From: Hibiscus mutabilis
Lineage: Eukaryota; Streptophyta; Magnoliopsida; Malvales; Malvaceae
NCBI GenBank assembly: GCA_019671005.1
Contig: CM033726.1
Location: 22,443,657-22,507,656, forward strand
DNA length: 64,000 bases
Reading direction: 5' to 3'
Below, in pieces: positions 1 to 11,605 of this stretch (positions within the stretch are counted from its first letter, which is position 1; every line of letters starts with the position of its first letter). Below the pieces are notes generated by a model, which had not been told where the DNA came from, made no database searches, and saw nothing but the letters and a program-made list of their open reading frames with translations. The translations under genes were made by a program, and so were the position numbers.

Positions 1-1862
1 GTAAATGATTCATATATCACCATTATTCAATAATAACTTGCCATAATAAAACATAATAGGGCAGTTCATACCCTATCATGTACTAACATTTTTCCTTTGC
101 CTGTAAAACATCATATAACTTATACAAAAACCATGTTATTATTTCAATAAAATCAAGTAAATAGAATTCTTAAAAATCTACTAAAATACATTTTGAAACA
201 TACGAATGCACTCACCTTATATGCCTCACTAATTCCTTATACCAAAATGTGTTTACTCCGGAACTTTCTCTTCATCTCTTGACTTGTTTCGATCTCGAAC
301 TTGTTCAGGTGCTTATAATCACCCATTCATAACACATACAATTAAATGTATATGTTAGATTATCAATCCACTAAGTACATTAATAGGAGAAAAACTCATA
401 AAAATTCCTTTAATGTACTAATAACATATCAATACATTCTTCAATTCAATCTACCCTTCCACTTCATAACTTCCTAGAAATTCTCATTCCTTTCACTTAT
501 ACTCAATCACCCCACTTTTGAATTTTCACAATTCAATCCCATGTTCAACAATGAAACCATTAAAATAAAGCTTAGGTGATAACAATCAACCTAAATACTT
601 TACATTAACATTTCACAAAATTTCCCCAATAGTTTAGGTAATTGTCGAATTGGTTAACATTCCAACATGAGATTTTTGCTTCAAACAACACTTTAAAGCA
701 TCTAAAATACATAATTCTTCATATCCAACATTAAAATAAATTCCTACACTTCAACCCTTAATTTTCCATAATTGACATAATGATCCATCACTCAAGTTTT
801 CAACATTCAAACTTCAACCAACTATGGAAAACATCATTTCAACTCATTTCCCTCATCAAAATAAATTTTGACATAATTTCCCCTAATTTTCCAACTTCAC
901 CAAAAAATTTCTACGTTTTAAATCTTAATATTTTCATCACTATAAGCATAAAAATAACACTACAACACCATTCCCAACTTGATTGAACCATAAAACACAA
1001 GATTTCAATATGTCCTTCATTCACCCTATCTTCCAATTTCAACTTAGAGACATGAAAACTACATAAAAATAGTACCAAAAGAAAGAGAATTTCAAAGAGA
1101 TTAATTTCTTATTTCATGTCTCAAACCAAAAACCAATCCAATCAAGCTAAAAATTGAATCAAAATTTTCTCTTACCTATGGTTGAAGCTCACGACACTTG
1201 GAGAGAAAGATGAACAAATTTTCCCAAATTTTCTTCTTTATTTTGATTCCAAATGTCTTTAAATTTGGCTAATTAATAATAAAAAAATCTATAAAATAGT
1301 CAAATGACTATTTTGCCCTTGAATTATAACCAATTGCAAGCCAACACCTCATCCTTATCATCTTTCATAATCAATTTATATTAAAAAGTATAGGTGAAAT
1401 GACTAAATTGCCATTTACGAAATAGCATATCTACAAAAAATGTCATTCCATCACCTACATAAAATACTAAATAGAATCTAATCTAAATTGATTAAAAACG
1501 ATTCAAAACCATAATTTCATATTCCTCGGGTCTTCTTAAGACTCCTTTCAAAAATTTTACAACATTCTGAGCTCATACGATTACCCAAATTAAATTTCAT
1601 TTTAAACTTCAACTATAATTTCCCAATAATAGAAACATCAGATCAAACCATAATTTTTACATTCGATCCACACCCTTAGGTGATCTATTTATTTATAGAA
1701 TAAAAAAATTATTGGGAAAATTACCATGTTGGTCTGTGAACTTTTCTCAACTTTTCACTTTAGCCACTAAACTTTAAAATCTTACGTTTTAGTCACTAAA
1801 CTAAAACCACCAACTTTCAATTCTTCACTATTTGGTCACTAAACAACTATTGGGGTATTACA
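1..1862 (-). mobile_element. Partial LTR of a Ty3-type element, minus orientation
   Basis: The plus strand ends in ...GGGGTATTACA at 1862, so on the minus strand an LTR starts TGTAATACCCCA, the same terminal word as the LTR at 11062. Right after it, at 1863, an integrase reading frame begins in mid-domain, which shows that this LTR interrupts that integrase. On the minus strand the segment has the usual chromovirus LTR character: AT-rich, repeated 'TTTAGTGACTAAAA'-like stretches, and a GTGAGGC...GGTGAGTGCAT block near 200-240 that resembles 13360-13380. The far end and internal region lie outside the window. No coding frame of note is present; the small ORF at 780-986 has no recognisable product. 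Confidence 0.75.
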
Positions 1863-2897
1863 GACTTTGTTACGAGTTTGCCTTTGACACCGTCCAAAAA
1901 GGATTCGATACAGGTGATTGTTGATTGTCTTATGAAGTATGCGTATTTCCTTGTTGTGCATACGACGCATATGTTGGATAAGTTCGAGGATATGTATATT
2001 GCTAAAATTATAAGGTTGCATGGGGTTCCTATGTCAATTATATCAGATAAGGATTCTCATTTTACATTATGGTTTTGGGAAAGCCTTCAGACAGCTTTGG
2101 GTACAAGGCTTAATTTCAGTACATCCTATCATCCTCAAACGGATGATCAGTTTGAACGTGTTATTCTGATTTTGGATGATAAGTTAAGATGTTTTATCAT
2201 TGAGTTTCAAGGGACATGGGAGAAGCAACTTCCGTTGGTGGAGTTCGCTTATAATAATAGTTATCAGTTGAGCATCCGAATGGCTCCCTATGAGGCTTTT
2301 TATGGTCGTAGGTGTCGTACACCTCTTTGTTGGGTAGAAATGGGCGAGAAGCATGTTGCGAGGCCTGATTTTCTTAAAGATACGAATGAGAAGGTGAAAC
2401 TCATTTGTGAAAGGCTTAAGGCAGCTTCGAGTTGACAAAAATCTAATGCGGATTTAAAGAGAAGAGAGATTGAATATGAAGTACGTGATAAAGTGTTTTT
2501 GAAGGTTTTGCCTTGGAAGAAGGTAATGAGATTAGGGCGCAAGGGTAAGCTAAGCCCTAGGTTCATTAGACCTTATGAGGTGATTGAGTGTATTGGTTCG
2601 GTTGCGTACAGATTAAGATTACCTTTCGAGCTTGAAGAGACAGATGATGTTTTCCTTGTGTCGATGCTCCAAAATTATAGGTCAGATCCGTCGCATGTTG
2701 TGCCTGTTGAGGAGATTGAGTTGCAACCAGAGTTGGCTTATGATGAAGAACCAATAAGGATATTGGATTCTAGTACTAAGGTCCTCTGTGGGAAGACTAT
2801 TGATTTGGTTAAGTTGTTGTGGCGACATCGAGGAGTTGAAGAAGCTACGTGGGAGACAAAAGTGGATATGAACAATTTCCTCATCTCTTTCCTTTAG
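1863..2897 (+). pseudogene. Ty3 chromovirus integrase and chromodomain, 5'-truncated, one in-frame stop
   Basis: The frame opens as DFVTSLPLTPSKKDSIQVIVD, the start of the retroviral integrase catalytic core. It continues through HGVPMSIISDKDSHF (second catalytic Asp region), YHPQTDDQFER, MAPYEAFYGRRCRTPLCW, a GPY/F-like region (RFIRPYEVIECIGSVAYRLRLP) and a C-terminal chromodomain (EEPIRILDSSTKVL...VLWRHRGVEEATWE-type). This domain order is that of plant chromoviruses, probably the Tekay/Del clade. The 5' part (gag, protease, RT, RNase H, integrase zinc finger) is cut off by the LTR ending at 1862. A single TGA at 2433-2435 lies where relatives read SRQKS, so it is most likely a CGA to TGA change; the frame is otherwise open to TAG at 2895. 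It is the 3' end of the element whose LTR starts at 2937. Confidence 0.88.
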
Positions 2898-2920
2898 GTA
2901 AATTTTGATGACGAAATTTC

Positions 2921-2936
2921 TTAAGTGGTGGAGAGT
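2921..2936 (+). other. Polypurine tract before the 3' LTR
   Basis: TTAAGTGGTGGAGAGT directly precedes the LTR start TGTAACACCC. It follows the block AATTTTGATGACGAAATTTC, which has counterparts before the LTRs at 18234 and (minus strand) 36919. This is the expected plus-strand priming site. Confidence 0.75.
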
Positions 2937-5900
2937 TGTAACACCCAAAAATAGTTTTAGAAGGTTTAGGGGTTTGACCGGGTTCGATTTGGACCATTTA
3001 AACCGGATTAATGGATTAAGTATGTTTTGAGTGAAGTTAAAATGTAAAAATGGGAATTCTTACTAATTGGAAATGGGTTGGATTTTTTAAAAGGTGTTTA
3101 GTCATTATATTAAACATTTTGGGTTTCTAATTAAAGGCCAACTTAATCTAATTAAATGGATTTTTTATTTAGTGACTAAAATGTAAGCTTTGCAAAACTG
3201 TTTTAATGACTATTTTGTAAATGGGCCAATACTAAGAATACTTAGAGAGCTATTATTTTTTAATATTTTCAATAAAAAATTACCACCTTAATTGAGTAAT
3301 GAGTTGACGGCTAATTGGTTTCTAAATCATTTTCCTATTCTTTCTAATTTTCTCTCATTTCCTCTCCTTATTTTCCCTCACTTTCCATTTCAATTTTCAA
3401 ACAAGATTTTCTAGAATTCTTTGCTGATTTTCAATGGAGGAATTATCATTTGATTCTACTATTGATTTCTAATAAAACCTTTCAAAGATTTCATCAATTT
3501 CACAAGTTGATTTCAAGAAAATACTTACGTCAATTTTGGTGGGAGTTTCTTCAAAAGTGAATTTCTTCTTGTCTCTTAAAACTAAGGTTCTTTATTGATA
3601 TTCCCTAGTAGTTGCTGATATTGGATTGATTTTAACTTAGTTTTGCAATGGATTTCAAGAATTTTTTGATTAATTGAGATTTTGATGATTTGCTTAAAGA
3701 TTTGTTTAAGTTGATGAAACCTGGAGATATTGATTGGGTCACATTTTGATAAGGTAAGCATAATGTGAAATGAGATTATTGAAATAAAACCCGAAACTAT
3801 TTGATTGATTAATTTTTAGATGATTTTTAGCGGTTTTGGGGTTGTTATGTGTGTTCTTGAATTTCTAGAGGTATAAGGATGTTTAAGAAGTGTTTTTTGT
3901 TGTGTATTGGGTTGATATGAGCTTGAGGATTTCATGTTTTGGTTTAAAAGCATGATTTGATTTATTGGCTATGTGACATAAATGAGAAAGTATCGGATAT
4001 AGTTGGCATGCCATAGGGTTTAAAGTGCACTGTAATATAAAGTCGATTGCTTTGTGACTCTTAAAGTATAGCGTTATGGCTACTCGGGCTGATGGTATTC
4101 TTCAGTTTCTTACAATTGGGTGAGCTTATTGCTGGTGGTAGAGGTTAGTTTATCATGACCGGTAGGGGTGAGCCTTTCCCGGGCTGAAGTGAGATTTGGT
4201 GGAGGTAAGTCCACTGGGGAAATCTGCATATCCGATATGGTTTAATAAACATTCTGTTTTTGAATGCAATAATAGGGGTAAGTCTATCCAGGGTCACAAT
4301 AATTGCCAATATATGAGATAGATAAAAAGAGTTTTGATGCATATGGTTGTTATGCATGGTACGTTCTGGAAAGAAACGGGAAAATACTTTGGTTTGACTA
4401 AGCATGTGTTTCACTTCAAATGTTATTTGGTTTTCAAAAGAGTTTTGAAATGCATCAATGTTTTTAACTATGAGCAACCTTACTAAGTATTGTGTACTTA
4501 CGCTCTCTTTTTCCTGTTGAAGCAGAGAAATAAGGTTGAGGGGCAGCATTCTCTCGACAAGGAAGGTCCAAGAATACGGCAACCATTTGAGTATGGGAAC
4601 CTTAGTTTTAATTCAGTTAATAAGGCAATGTGTTACCATGTTATTGGGGGGTTTGTAATCTGGATTTTAGTGTGTTTTGGAGGTTTATATGCTTGGTTTG
4701 ATGGTCTATATTGTTGATAGATTGAAGCATTATTGATGGTTGTTTGTATATATGTTTGATGCTTGAAGGCTTACCTAGTTTTGCATATAGGGTGTGAATG
4801 CTTATGCTTATGCTCTAGTGGTCCAAGCATGCTTAAAATGGTTCTAATTGCCAATTGATGTGATGCTAATGTGGAATTGTGCCTTGGATCTCTTTTTGAG
4901 TGTTGGATTGAAATGAGTTTAGGAAGCATGCCTCCAGTGTTGTGTTATGATTCAATTCATCTTTGATTGTTGCTGTTGTTGAGGGCTTTTGGCTTGCTTT
5001 AGTCCCTAGTTTCATGGTATTTATGTATGTGTTGATCTAAGCATGTTTGGGGCATCAATTGGGTGTTTAACCAGCAAAATTGGACATTACAAGCCTAGGG
5101 GTATCGATACTCAACCGCCAGTATCGGTACGGGTAAGTGAAAAATTCGCCTAGGTCTCGATACTCGAGGAGGTATATCAGTACAAAATTTAGCTACTAAA
5201 ATCTAGGAATTTGATATTATGGCCTGGGTATCGATACTTGAGAAGAAGTATCAGTACGCCCCTTGAAAAATAGGTCTGGTATCGATACCCTGTCTCGAGT
5301 ACCGATACCCAATGCGTTAATTCAGTTAATGAGATGGCATGGTTCTAGATTCTTTCATTTTGGTCCCTATTTAGTATGTTTGCAGATTGTAAGTATTTAG
5401 TTGATCGGTTTAAGCTAAAATTTTACAAGTATGCATATAACCTGATTAATTAAGGATCGGCAACTTCGAAATTAAGTAAGTCCTTGTAATTTTTTAGATA
5501 TATATTTTGGTCCCTAAATTGCAAAATTATATGATTGGAAGTTGTTTTGACACCGTTTCGATCAAGTATTGTAACTACTGCTAGTATGCACACCCTAGGT
5601 CATAATGTTGCATCTAGACAAGATAAAAAGAAAAATGGACTTAATTTGAGTTAATTGTCTTGGGTTTGTTTCGGCAAACCCAATGTAGCTCACTCGGTTC
5701 GGTCTGGTGTCTAGGCCGGGTCAAGGGGTTATATTGGTCATGTACCTTTTACGTTAATAAATTCTTAGGTGAACTTTTTAGGTTGATTTAACATGTTTTG
5801 GAGGGTTTGTATTGAAATTTCATATTCGAATCTGCAATTTCTATAGTCGAGTATAGGTATGCTATGTTTTTTAGTACCGATAATGTCTTTATTGTACCAA

Positions 5901-6448
5901 TATGGTACCCTGTACGGGTACGAAATCTGGCTACTAGAATTTTGTAAAATCCATGAGTATCGATATGGGACCCCAAGTGTCGGTACTGATGGTAGTTCAT
6001 TTGGTTCGGACTTTTTTCTATGTTCTGATTCTTTACATTTTAGTCCCCTGATCTTTGTAATTCAATTAGATGAGTTTCTATGGTCTGTTTTGGCTGAAAT
6101 TTGATATGCAAGCATGTTTGTGGATAAATTTCATGTTTTATAGTTTAATTTCTATTTTGTTCTCAAGTTTATGATATTTACATTTTAGTCACCAATATGA
6201 AATTAATCGAATAAATTGAATGAGTAAAACGAGTTCAATTTGGATGAATTTTGGCATGTCCTTTAATCTGATCATATAGAACTCCACTATACATTTAGAC
6301 CTCACTAGTGGTGTTCCGTTGTCTGCTCAAACATGAAAATTTTTAAAGTGGACAACTTTTAGGTTCGTTTGAATTAGGATCACTAAAGTGATCAAGTAAC
6401 ATTCTTTATTCAGGTTTATTTCGTCTAGACTATGTAATGGGTGTTACA
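2937..6448 (+). mobile_element. 3' LTR of a chromovirus (3.5 kb)
   Basis: The LTR starts TGTAACACCC just after the polypurine tract and ends GGGTGTTACA at 6448, giving 3512 bp with the TG...CA ends expected of LTRs. It belongs to the integrase fragment at 1863-2897. It contains no convincing ORF. Its distinctive internal feature is two clusters (about 5095-5305 and 5870-5995) of the near-palindromic word GTAYCGRTAC, also seen in LTRs further right. The 5' LTR lies outside the window, so the TSD (expected CTTCA, 6449-6453) cannot be checked here. Confidence 0.85.
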
Positions 6449-7617
6449 CTTCATGGGTGTCCAATATAACTATCCAAGAGCTACGATGTACATATATGAG
6501 TTGGGACCACAATGGTGTTTGGGATCGTAGTCTATCTGCTGCATCAAGACAAATCCCAAGGAGGAACTACCGAACAATATCTAAAGGCGTAGGATGGCTA
6601 CTGCATCAAGACAAAAGTACTTGTCGTGGTGGGCCACAAGAGCATGCTAAAAAGTGTTACCTTCTTATTGGCGTGTCATTTCTCCCTCATTTGCCTATAT
6701 AGAGAGGTCTAATCCTACAAGCAAATGAGGTCTATGGCTTTTGCCATGGAAGCTTAGAAAGCTTGAAGATCCTAGTGCTGAAGGAAGCAACAAGGAGGCC
6801 GAAGGCTCCCTAGATCGACGAGTTGTAGCAGTGGTCGCCGTAAGCCTCGCTAGTCTGAGTTCACGTACCCAATACGAGATATGTTACTTGTCATGGATCT
6901 TGTGTGATCTGTGAACTATTGGTGTTTGTTGAACTTATATTTATTTATCTATGCAGAACTTAACTCTTTAATTAACGTAGTAACCCTTGGTTTGATGCTC
7001 TTTGTTAATATCTATGTTCTTATTTAGTGTTATATACACACACATGTATGTGTAGTAGGTGCATTTAACATTCCAATAGAAGTGAGTGATAGATGATTTA
7101 GCACCATGAGTTACGAAAGTTACTGCCTATCTATAGTCAAGTAACACAATGGGGCTTAATTAGGGATTGTCGTACTGACACTTGAATGACTGATGTACCG
7201 ACAAGGAAGGTTAAGTGACGCAATGGGGCGCTAGCTTGAGTACATTCATATTAGGTCTCAAAAGAGCATCTCCCATCAACTATGTCGTACCGTGTGAAAA
7301 ACTTAAGATATCCGACAAGTACATTTGGTTTAGATATCTGTTTTGATCACAACTCGTTGGTTGCAACCAGAAGTACCATGATCCTTTCTTCAGTTTCCCT
7401 TTGAATTTATCTCTATTTTTTCGCCTACATTCTTAACCCACTCATACAAATATTTAATCTACATATATTCAGTAACAACTACAAATTGTATCAATCCTCG
7501 TGAGATTCGACAACCCGACACACACACCTTGTGTGTGTCCGCTTTATCACTTGTGTCGATAGTGATGGTTGCACTTATTACGTGTTGGAACGTATACACT
7601 AACTTGCGTTGCCACTA
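6449..7617 (+). mobile_element. Possible degenerate Athila-like LTR fragment
   Basis: This stretch has no credible coding frame. It contains a TATA-like TGCCTATATAGAGAG near 6690 and ends with a 'CCTCGTGAGATTCGAC...CGTATACACTAACTTGCG...CACTACA' block. That ending resembles the tail of Athila/Tat-type LTRs, such as the GTGGGATCGATACTC...CGTGTATACTTGCACGC end of the LTR at 57392-59009. There is no primer binding site after 7617 and no clear TSD. I treat it as a decayed LTR or solo LTR with uncertain borders. Confidence 0.35.
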
Positions 7618-8817
7618 CAAAAGTTCGACCAGTTCCCACCATTTTTCCTCGGCAATAGTCAATTGTTACCAATTCTTAAAAAAATTGACACATCATCGCC
7701 GAAAATTCATCTTTTCCCATAAGGTAAAACATATATTGATATTTCAGTTCAGCACTTGCCTAAGCTCCTAAAATGCATATGAAATGCAACTAAATGTTCT
7801 TAATTTCAAGATAATAATCAAATCTAGAGACATGAAATATACCTTTGTTTTACAAAATTAACATTATCCAACTTAACCTAACCTTGTCGGTACTAAGCAA
7901 GTTTATTAGCTACTAAACATTTTTAAATGTCCTAGTAAGGATGTTAATCAACAAACACCCTTAGATAAAACAATAAATATAGACTAGATTAACCATGACT
8001 AAAAAGCAACAATTATCTCTTCATCGTAGCAATTCCATCCATAGAGAATTTAGCCCATGGTTGCGCTAAACATAATCAAGTAAAAGCAAACGTTCAATAT
8101 TCTCAACAAATCACAATGAGCCAAAGAAAATACGATAAAAACAAATGAGATATGTAAGTAATCCTATGATGCAAAGCTGGTCATAGTAGTGGTCGTGCAA
8201 TGTCTTGCCGTCGCCAAAGCCTTCTCTAATCGCCCTTTTTCACGCTTCGTCTTCATCATGTAGATAAGTTCACTCCTGCAACTATATGTCTATAACTTGT
8301 AAGGGTAAATCTTCTATTGTCGCTCATTTGTTGCATCCTCTTTGTCGCTATCTTGAATGAAGGATGGAGGATGGATGGAGGTCTGATGCGATCCCTAGAT
8401 CAATGCCTCTTTACTGTTTCTCCTCTCTTCTTTTATAAGCGCAATCCTACCTTTTTAGGGTAAGGTCGTGGGTCTAGGGTTTCGTTTATTTCAACATATA
8501 GTTTTCTTTCCTTCCTTGTATGTTTTAGGTTTGACAGGGTTTAGGGTTTGCATCTTCTTCCTGTCCCAAAATACTACGAATATAGTCTCACTAAAATCAC
8601 AAGCTAAATGTCATGGCAAAGGTAATGACAAAATCACGAGCCAAATGCCACAACAAATCTTCATTCTTTAGCTTTTCTCCGCAGCTTGCAACATGCACAT
8701 CAGTCACAGACAAAAAAACCTTTCCCCCAATGAATTAAATAGCACATGCGATATCCTTTAAGTGTACTTTCAAACTCTTTGATGTAATGCATGGCTAAAA
8801 CAAAAATCCTAAGACAA
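7618..8817. other. Unassigned intergenic sequence
   Basis: AT-rich sequence with no ORF above about 70 codons, no RNA gene and no terminal repeats that I can recognise. A short GGATGGAGGATGGATGGAGG run lies near 8355-8375. Nothing else stands out. Confidence 0.5.
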
Positions 8818-8826
8818 TTAATGAAA

Positions 8827-9128
8827 GGGAAAACTACACGGCTAGTCACCCAACCTATCACCATTTTCCAGTTTTGGTCACCCAACTAAATTTTTTGTCA
8901 AAGTCTTCACTAACGTTTCTTTTCGTTATCGTTTTGGTTACGGACTGTTAAATATTTAACGGAGATTGTGACATGGCATGGTTTAATAACAATTTTAGTT
9001 CCTAAAATTATTATATTATATCAATTTAATCCTAATATGAAATAACTTATCAAATATTTGGACTAAACCCCAAATTCTCCATCTCTTTCTTCTTCCTCTA
9101 CAACACTACTATGAAAATGTAGCTTTTA
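8827..9128 (+). repeat. Left terminal inverted repeat of the MULE
   Basis: It aligns with the reverse complement of 10045-10330 along nearly its whole length with scattered mismatches and small indels. Shared landmarks are CTACACGG, GGTCACC, GTTATCGTTTTGGT, GGTTTAATAACAATTTTAGT and GGACTAAACCCCAAATTC. The inner limit was set by eye. Confidence 0.85.
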
Positions 9129-10044
9129 AAAAGCTTTTGATGCAATATGTGGCATCTCCTTCCAAAGCACCCATTTTGCATATTTTACAGGCATGAAACA
9201 TATGATATTGGAAGAACATTTTTCTTTTGGTTCGTCTCTACCCCTCTTGGCATCAACACTGGTCCCTTCACCTCAACACCATACCTCACTCATCCGAAAC
9301 CCCGTACCTATTAACCATACCCGACAAACAGTATCAACTTCTAATAGTAGTCATTGCTAAAGCCCTAACTTTGAAAATAACCTCTAGTTTATTTCGAGTT
9401 TGTGAGGGATGCTGAGCTTCGATTTAAGAAGAGTGGGAAGGGGTTTGCACCAGTTCACCACCGACCTTCTTTGTCATCATTTAGGGTGACCGGTGAGGCG
9501 CGCTGTCGATGAACGGCGCCTAGAGTTCTAGTCTGTTGAGTTCATCGATGGTTAAATGGAGCTTTGAGATTTTCTTTGTTTCTGTAATCTTCTTCTAAAT
9601 AAATGAAAAGATTTTCTTTCCATTTAAGCTTTCGTTTCCCTTTATTTTCATTAAAGTAAAATGTTTTTCGGCTCTCCATAGCACATTGATGTTCTTATTT
9701 TTTTGGCAAAACGAAATGAATGCCTTTTTTTAGCTTTTTATTCATTATTTATTTCACCATATAATGCTCTGTTTCTCTCCGTTATTATCAGCATGCTTTT
9801 GATTTAAGGGAAAATCACTCTTTTGGTCCCTATTATTTTATCTTCATTTAACCATTGTTATACATGCGTTAAATATGCATATGTTCATACATTCATGTTT
9901 TGTTCTAGTATAGTTGTTTTTTATATTTCCCCTTTTTATGTCATTTAGTTATATTTATGTTGCTTTGTTTTCTTTTTATATATTTCACCTCTTATGCATA
10001 TGTGCATATGTATTTCTAGAGCATACAAAGAAGTGTTTTTTTCC

Positions 10045-10330
10045 TGGAAAATTCAGCTAAATTTTTAGAGTAGTGTTGCTGAGGAAAAAGAAAGGGATGG
10101 GGAATTTGGGGTTTAGTCCAATTATTTGATGAGTTATTGCATAATAGGATTAAATTGATATAATATAATAATTTTAGGGACTAAAATTGTTATTAAACCA
10201 CGCCATATTTAACGGTCGGTGACCAAAACGATAACAAAACGAAACGGTAGGGACGGTTTTGACGAAAAATTTAGTTAGGTGATCAAAATAAAAAGGGTGA
10301 TAGTTGGGTGACCACCCGTGTAGTTTTCCC
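10045..10330 (-). repeat. Right terminal inverted repeat of the MULE
   Basis: Inverted partner of 8827-9128. Relative to it, the right copy lacks a short stretch near the TTAAATATTTAACGGAGATTG block, visible as a small gap in the by-eye alignment. Confidence 0.85.
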
Positions 10331-11515
10331 TTAATGAAAACTAAACCTAAATGTTTTTGGATGCATACAATTGATTAATTTTAATGACGTAGAAATTATC
10401 AACTCACAATGCCATAGTTTGTCATAGGATTACTCTTAGTTACCAACAATTAGTTTTAAAAAATGATAAAAAAAATTAAAAATTTCATAAAACATAATTT
10501 TTAAACCAAGATTGTTAGTGCTCTGGCTATTGTTAGGGGTGTTCAATCGGTCAGTTCGGTTAATCGACCAAACTGAACTACCAAAAATTCATTAGTCGAA
10601 TTTTTTTCACATTAATCATTAACCAAACCGAAATTTTTTTGAAAACTTTTAATCAAACCGAAAAAGTTCATCTAATTCGGTCAGTTTTCGAGTTAACCTA
10701 AATTTGTTATATAATTTTGGATAAATTAAACAAATGGTCACTAAACTATGTTAAAATGATCTTTTTTGTCATTGAACTTTCAAAAATTATAAAACAATCG
10801 TTAAACTTATCGAACTATTACAAAATGGTCACTGATTCATTGCATGTTATAAATTATTGATAAAGATTGAAAAGTTTAATGATCATTTTTTATAATTCAA
10901 AAAATTTAATGATCGTTTTGTGCTAATTTGATAAGGTTTAATGACCATTTTATAATATATCAAAAAATTTAATGATCATTTTATGATTTTTAAAAGTTTA
11001 GTGACCAAAAAAATATATGTAATAAATAAAACATATAATATATAAAAATTTTGGTTAATTCTGTAATACCCCAAAATTTGCTAAGTTGTTTAAGAGTCAT
11101 TTAGCAGTAAGATAAGGGCTTAAAAGCTAACTTAGTGACTAAAATGACAAAAAATAAAAGTTAGGATTTCTTTAATTATGGATTCTAGGAAAGGAATTTC
11201 TGAGAATTTAGAGTACCGTGTGATAGAGGGTAAGCAAATTAGGGTACTCGCAAGGTTTGATAATAGTCCAAGGAAAAATTGGAATGAGAATTCAAAGTTA
11301 AAGTTTTGAGACCAAAATGATAAGTTTTCAAATTTTATATGGTACAAGTCGAAATATGAAAAGTTGAAGGACCAAAGTTGTAATTTCCCAAAAGTTAGGT
11401 GCTTTATTTCATAAATAGATAGAGCACCTATTGGTGTGGACCGAATGTTGAATTACTAGTTTGATCCGATATTTTAAATATTGGGAAATCACAGTTAAGG
11501 TTTAAGTGGAATTCG

Positions 11516-11605
11516 GATACCCGGATCGAACTGCAAAGTAAGGGTGATCAGGCTAGAGTAGCATTAGGATGGGTGACCTATTGGGAAGGTCCCATGTCAG
11601 TACTT
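11516..11605 (+). pseudogene. 5S rRNA-derived segment in the 5' LTR
   Basis: This is the sister of 18686-18778. GGCTAGAGTAG and TTAGGATGGGTGACCT (11564-11579) match the 3' part of plant 5S rRNA, including the box C region. The box A region has decayed to AGTAAGGGTGATC, where plant 5S has AGTTAAGCGTGCT. The first ~30 nt of 5S are not recognisable. It is an LTR component, not a 5S gene. Confidence 0.8.

Larger units (their letters stand above)
8827..10330. mobile_element. Non-autonomous Mutator-like element (MULE) with long TIRs
   Basis: The ends are GGGAAAACTACACGG (8827) and its inverted copy ending GTAGTTTTCCC (10330), flanked by a perfect 9-bp direct repeat TTAATGAAA at 8818-8826 and 10331-10339. 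A 9-bp TSD with TIRs of roughly 300 bp is the signature of Mutator-like elements. The 1504-bp element is too short for a MuDR-type transposase, and none of its ORFs (such as 62 codons at 9227-9415) resembles one, so it must be moved in trans. The central ~900 bp is not repeated within the window. It includes a GC-richer patch near 9411-9550 that could be captured host sequence, but I do not recognise it. Confidence 0.85.

Noticed and set aside
9227..9415. Transposase or captured gene in the MULE
   Set aside because: Sixty-two codons with no recognisable motif; too little to call.
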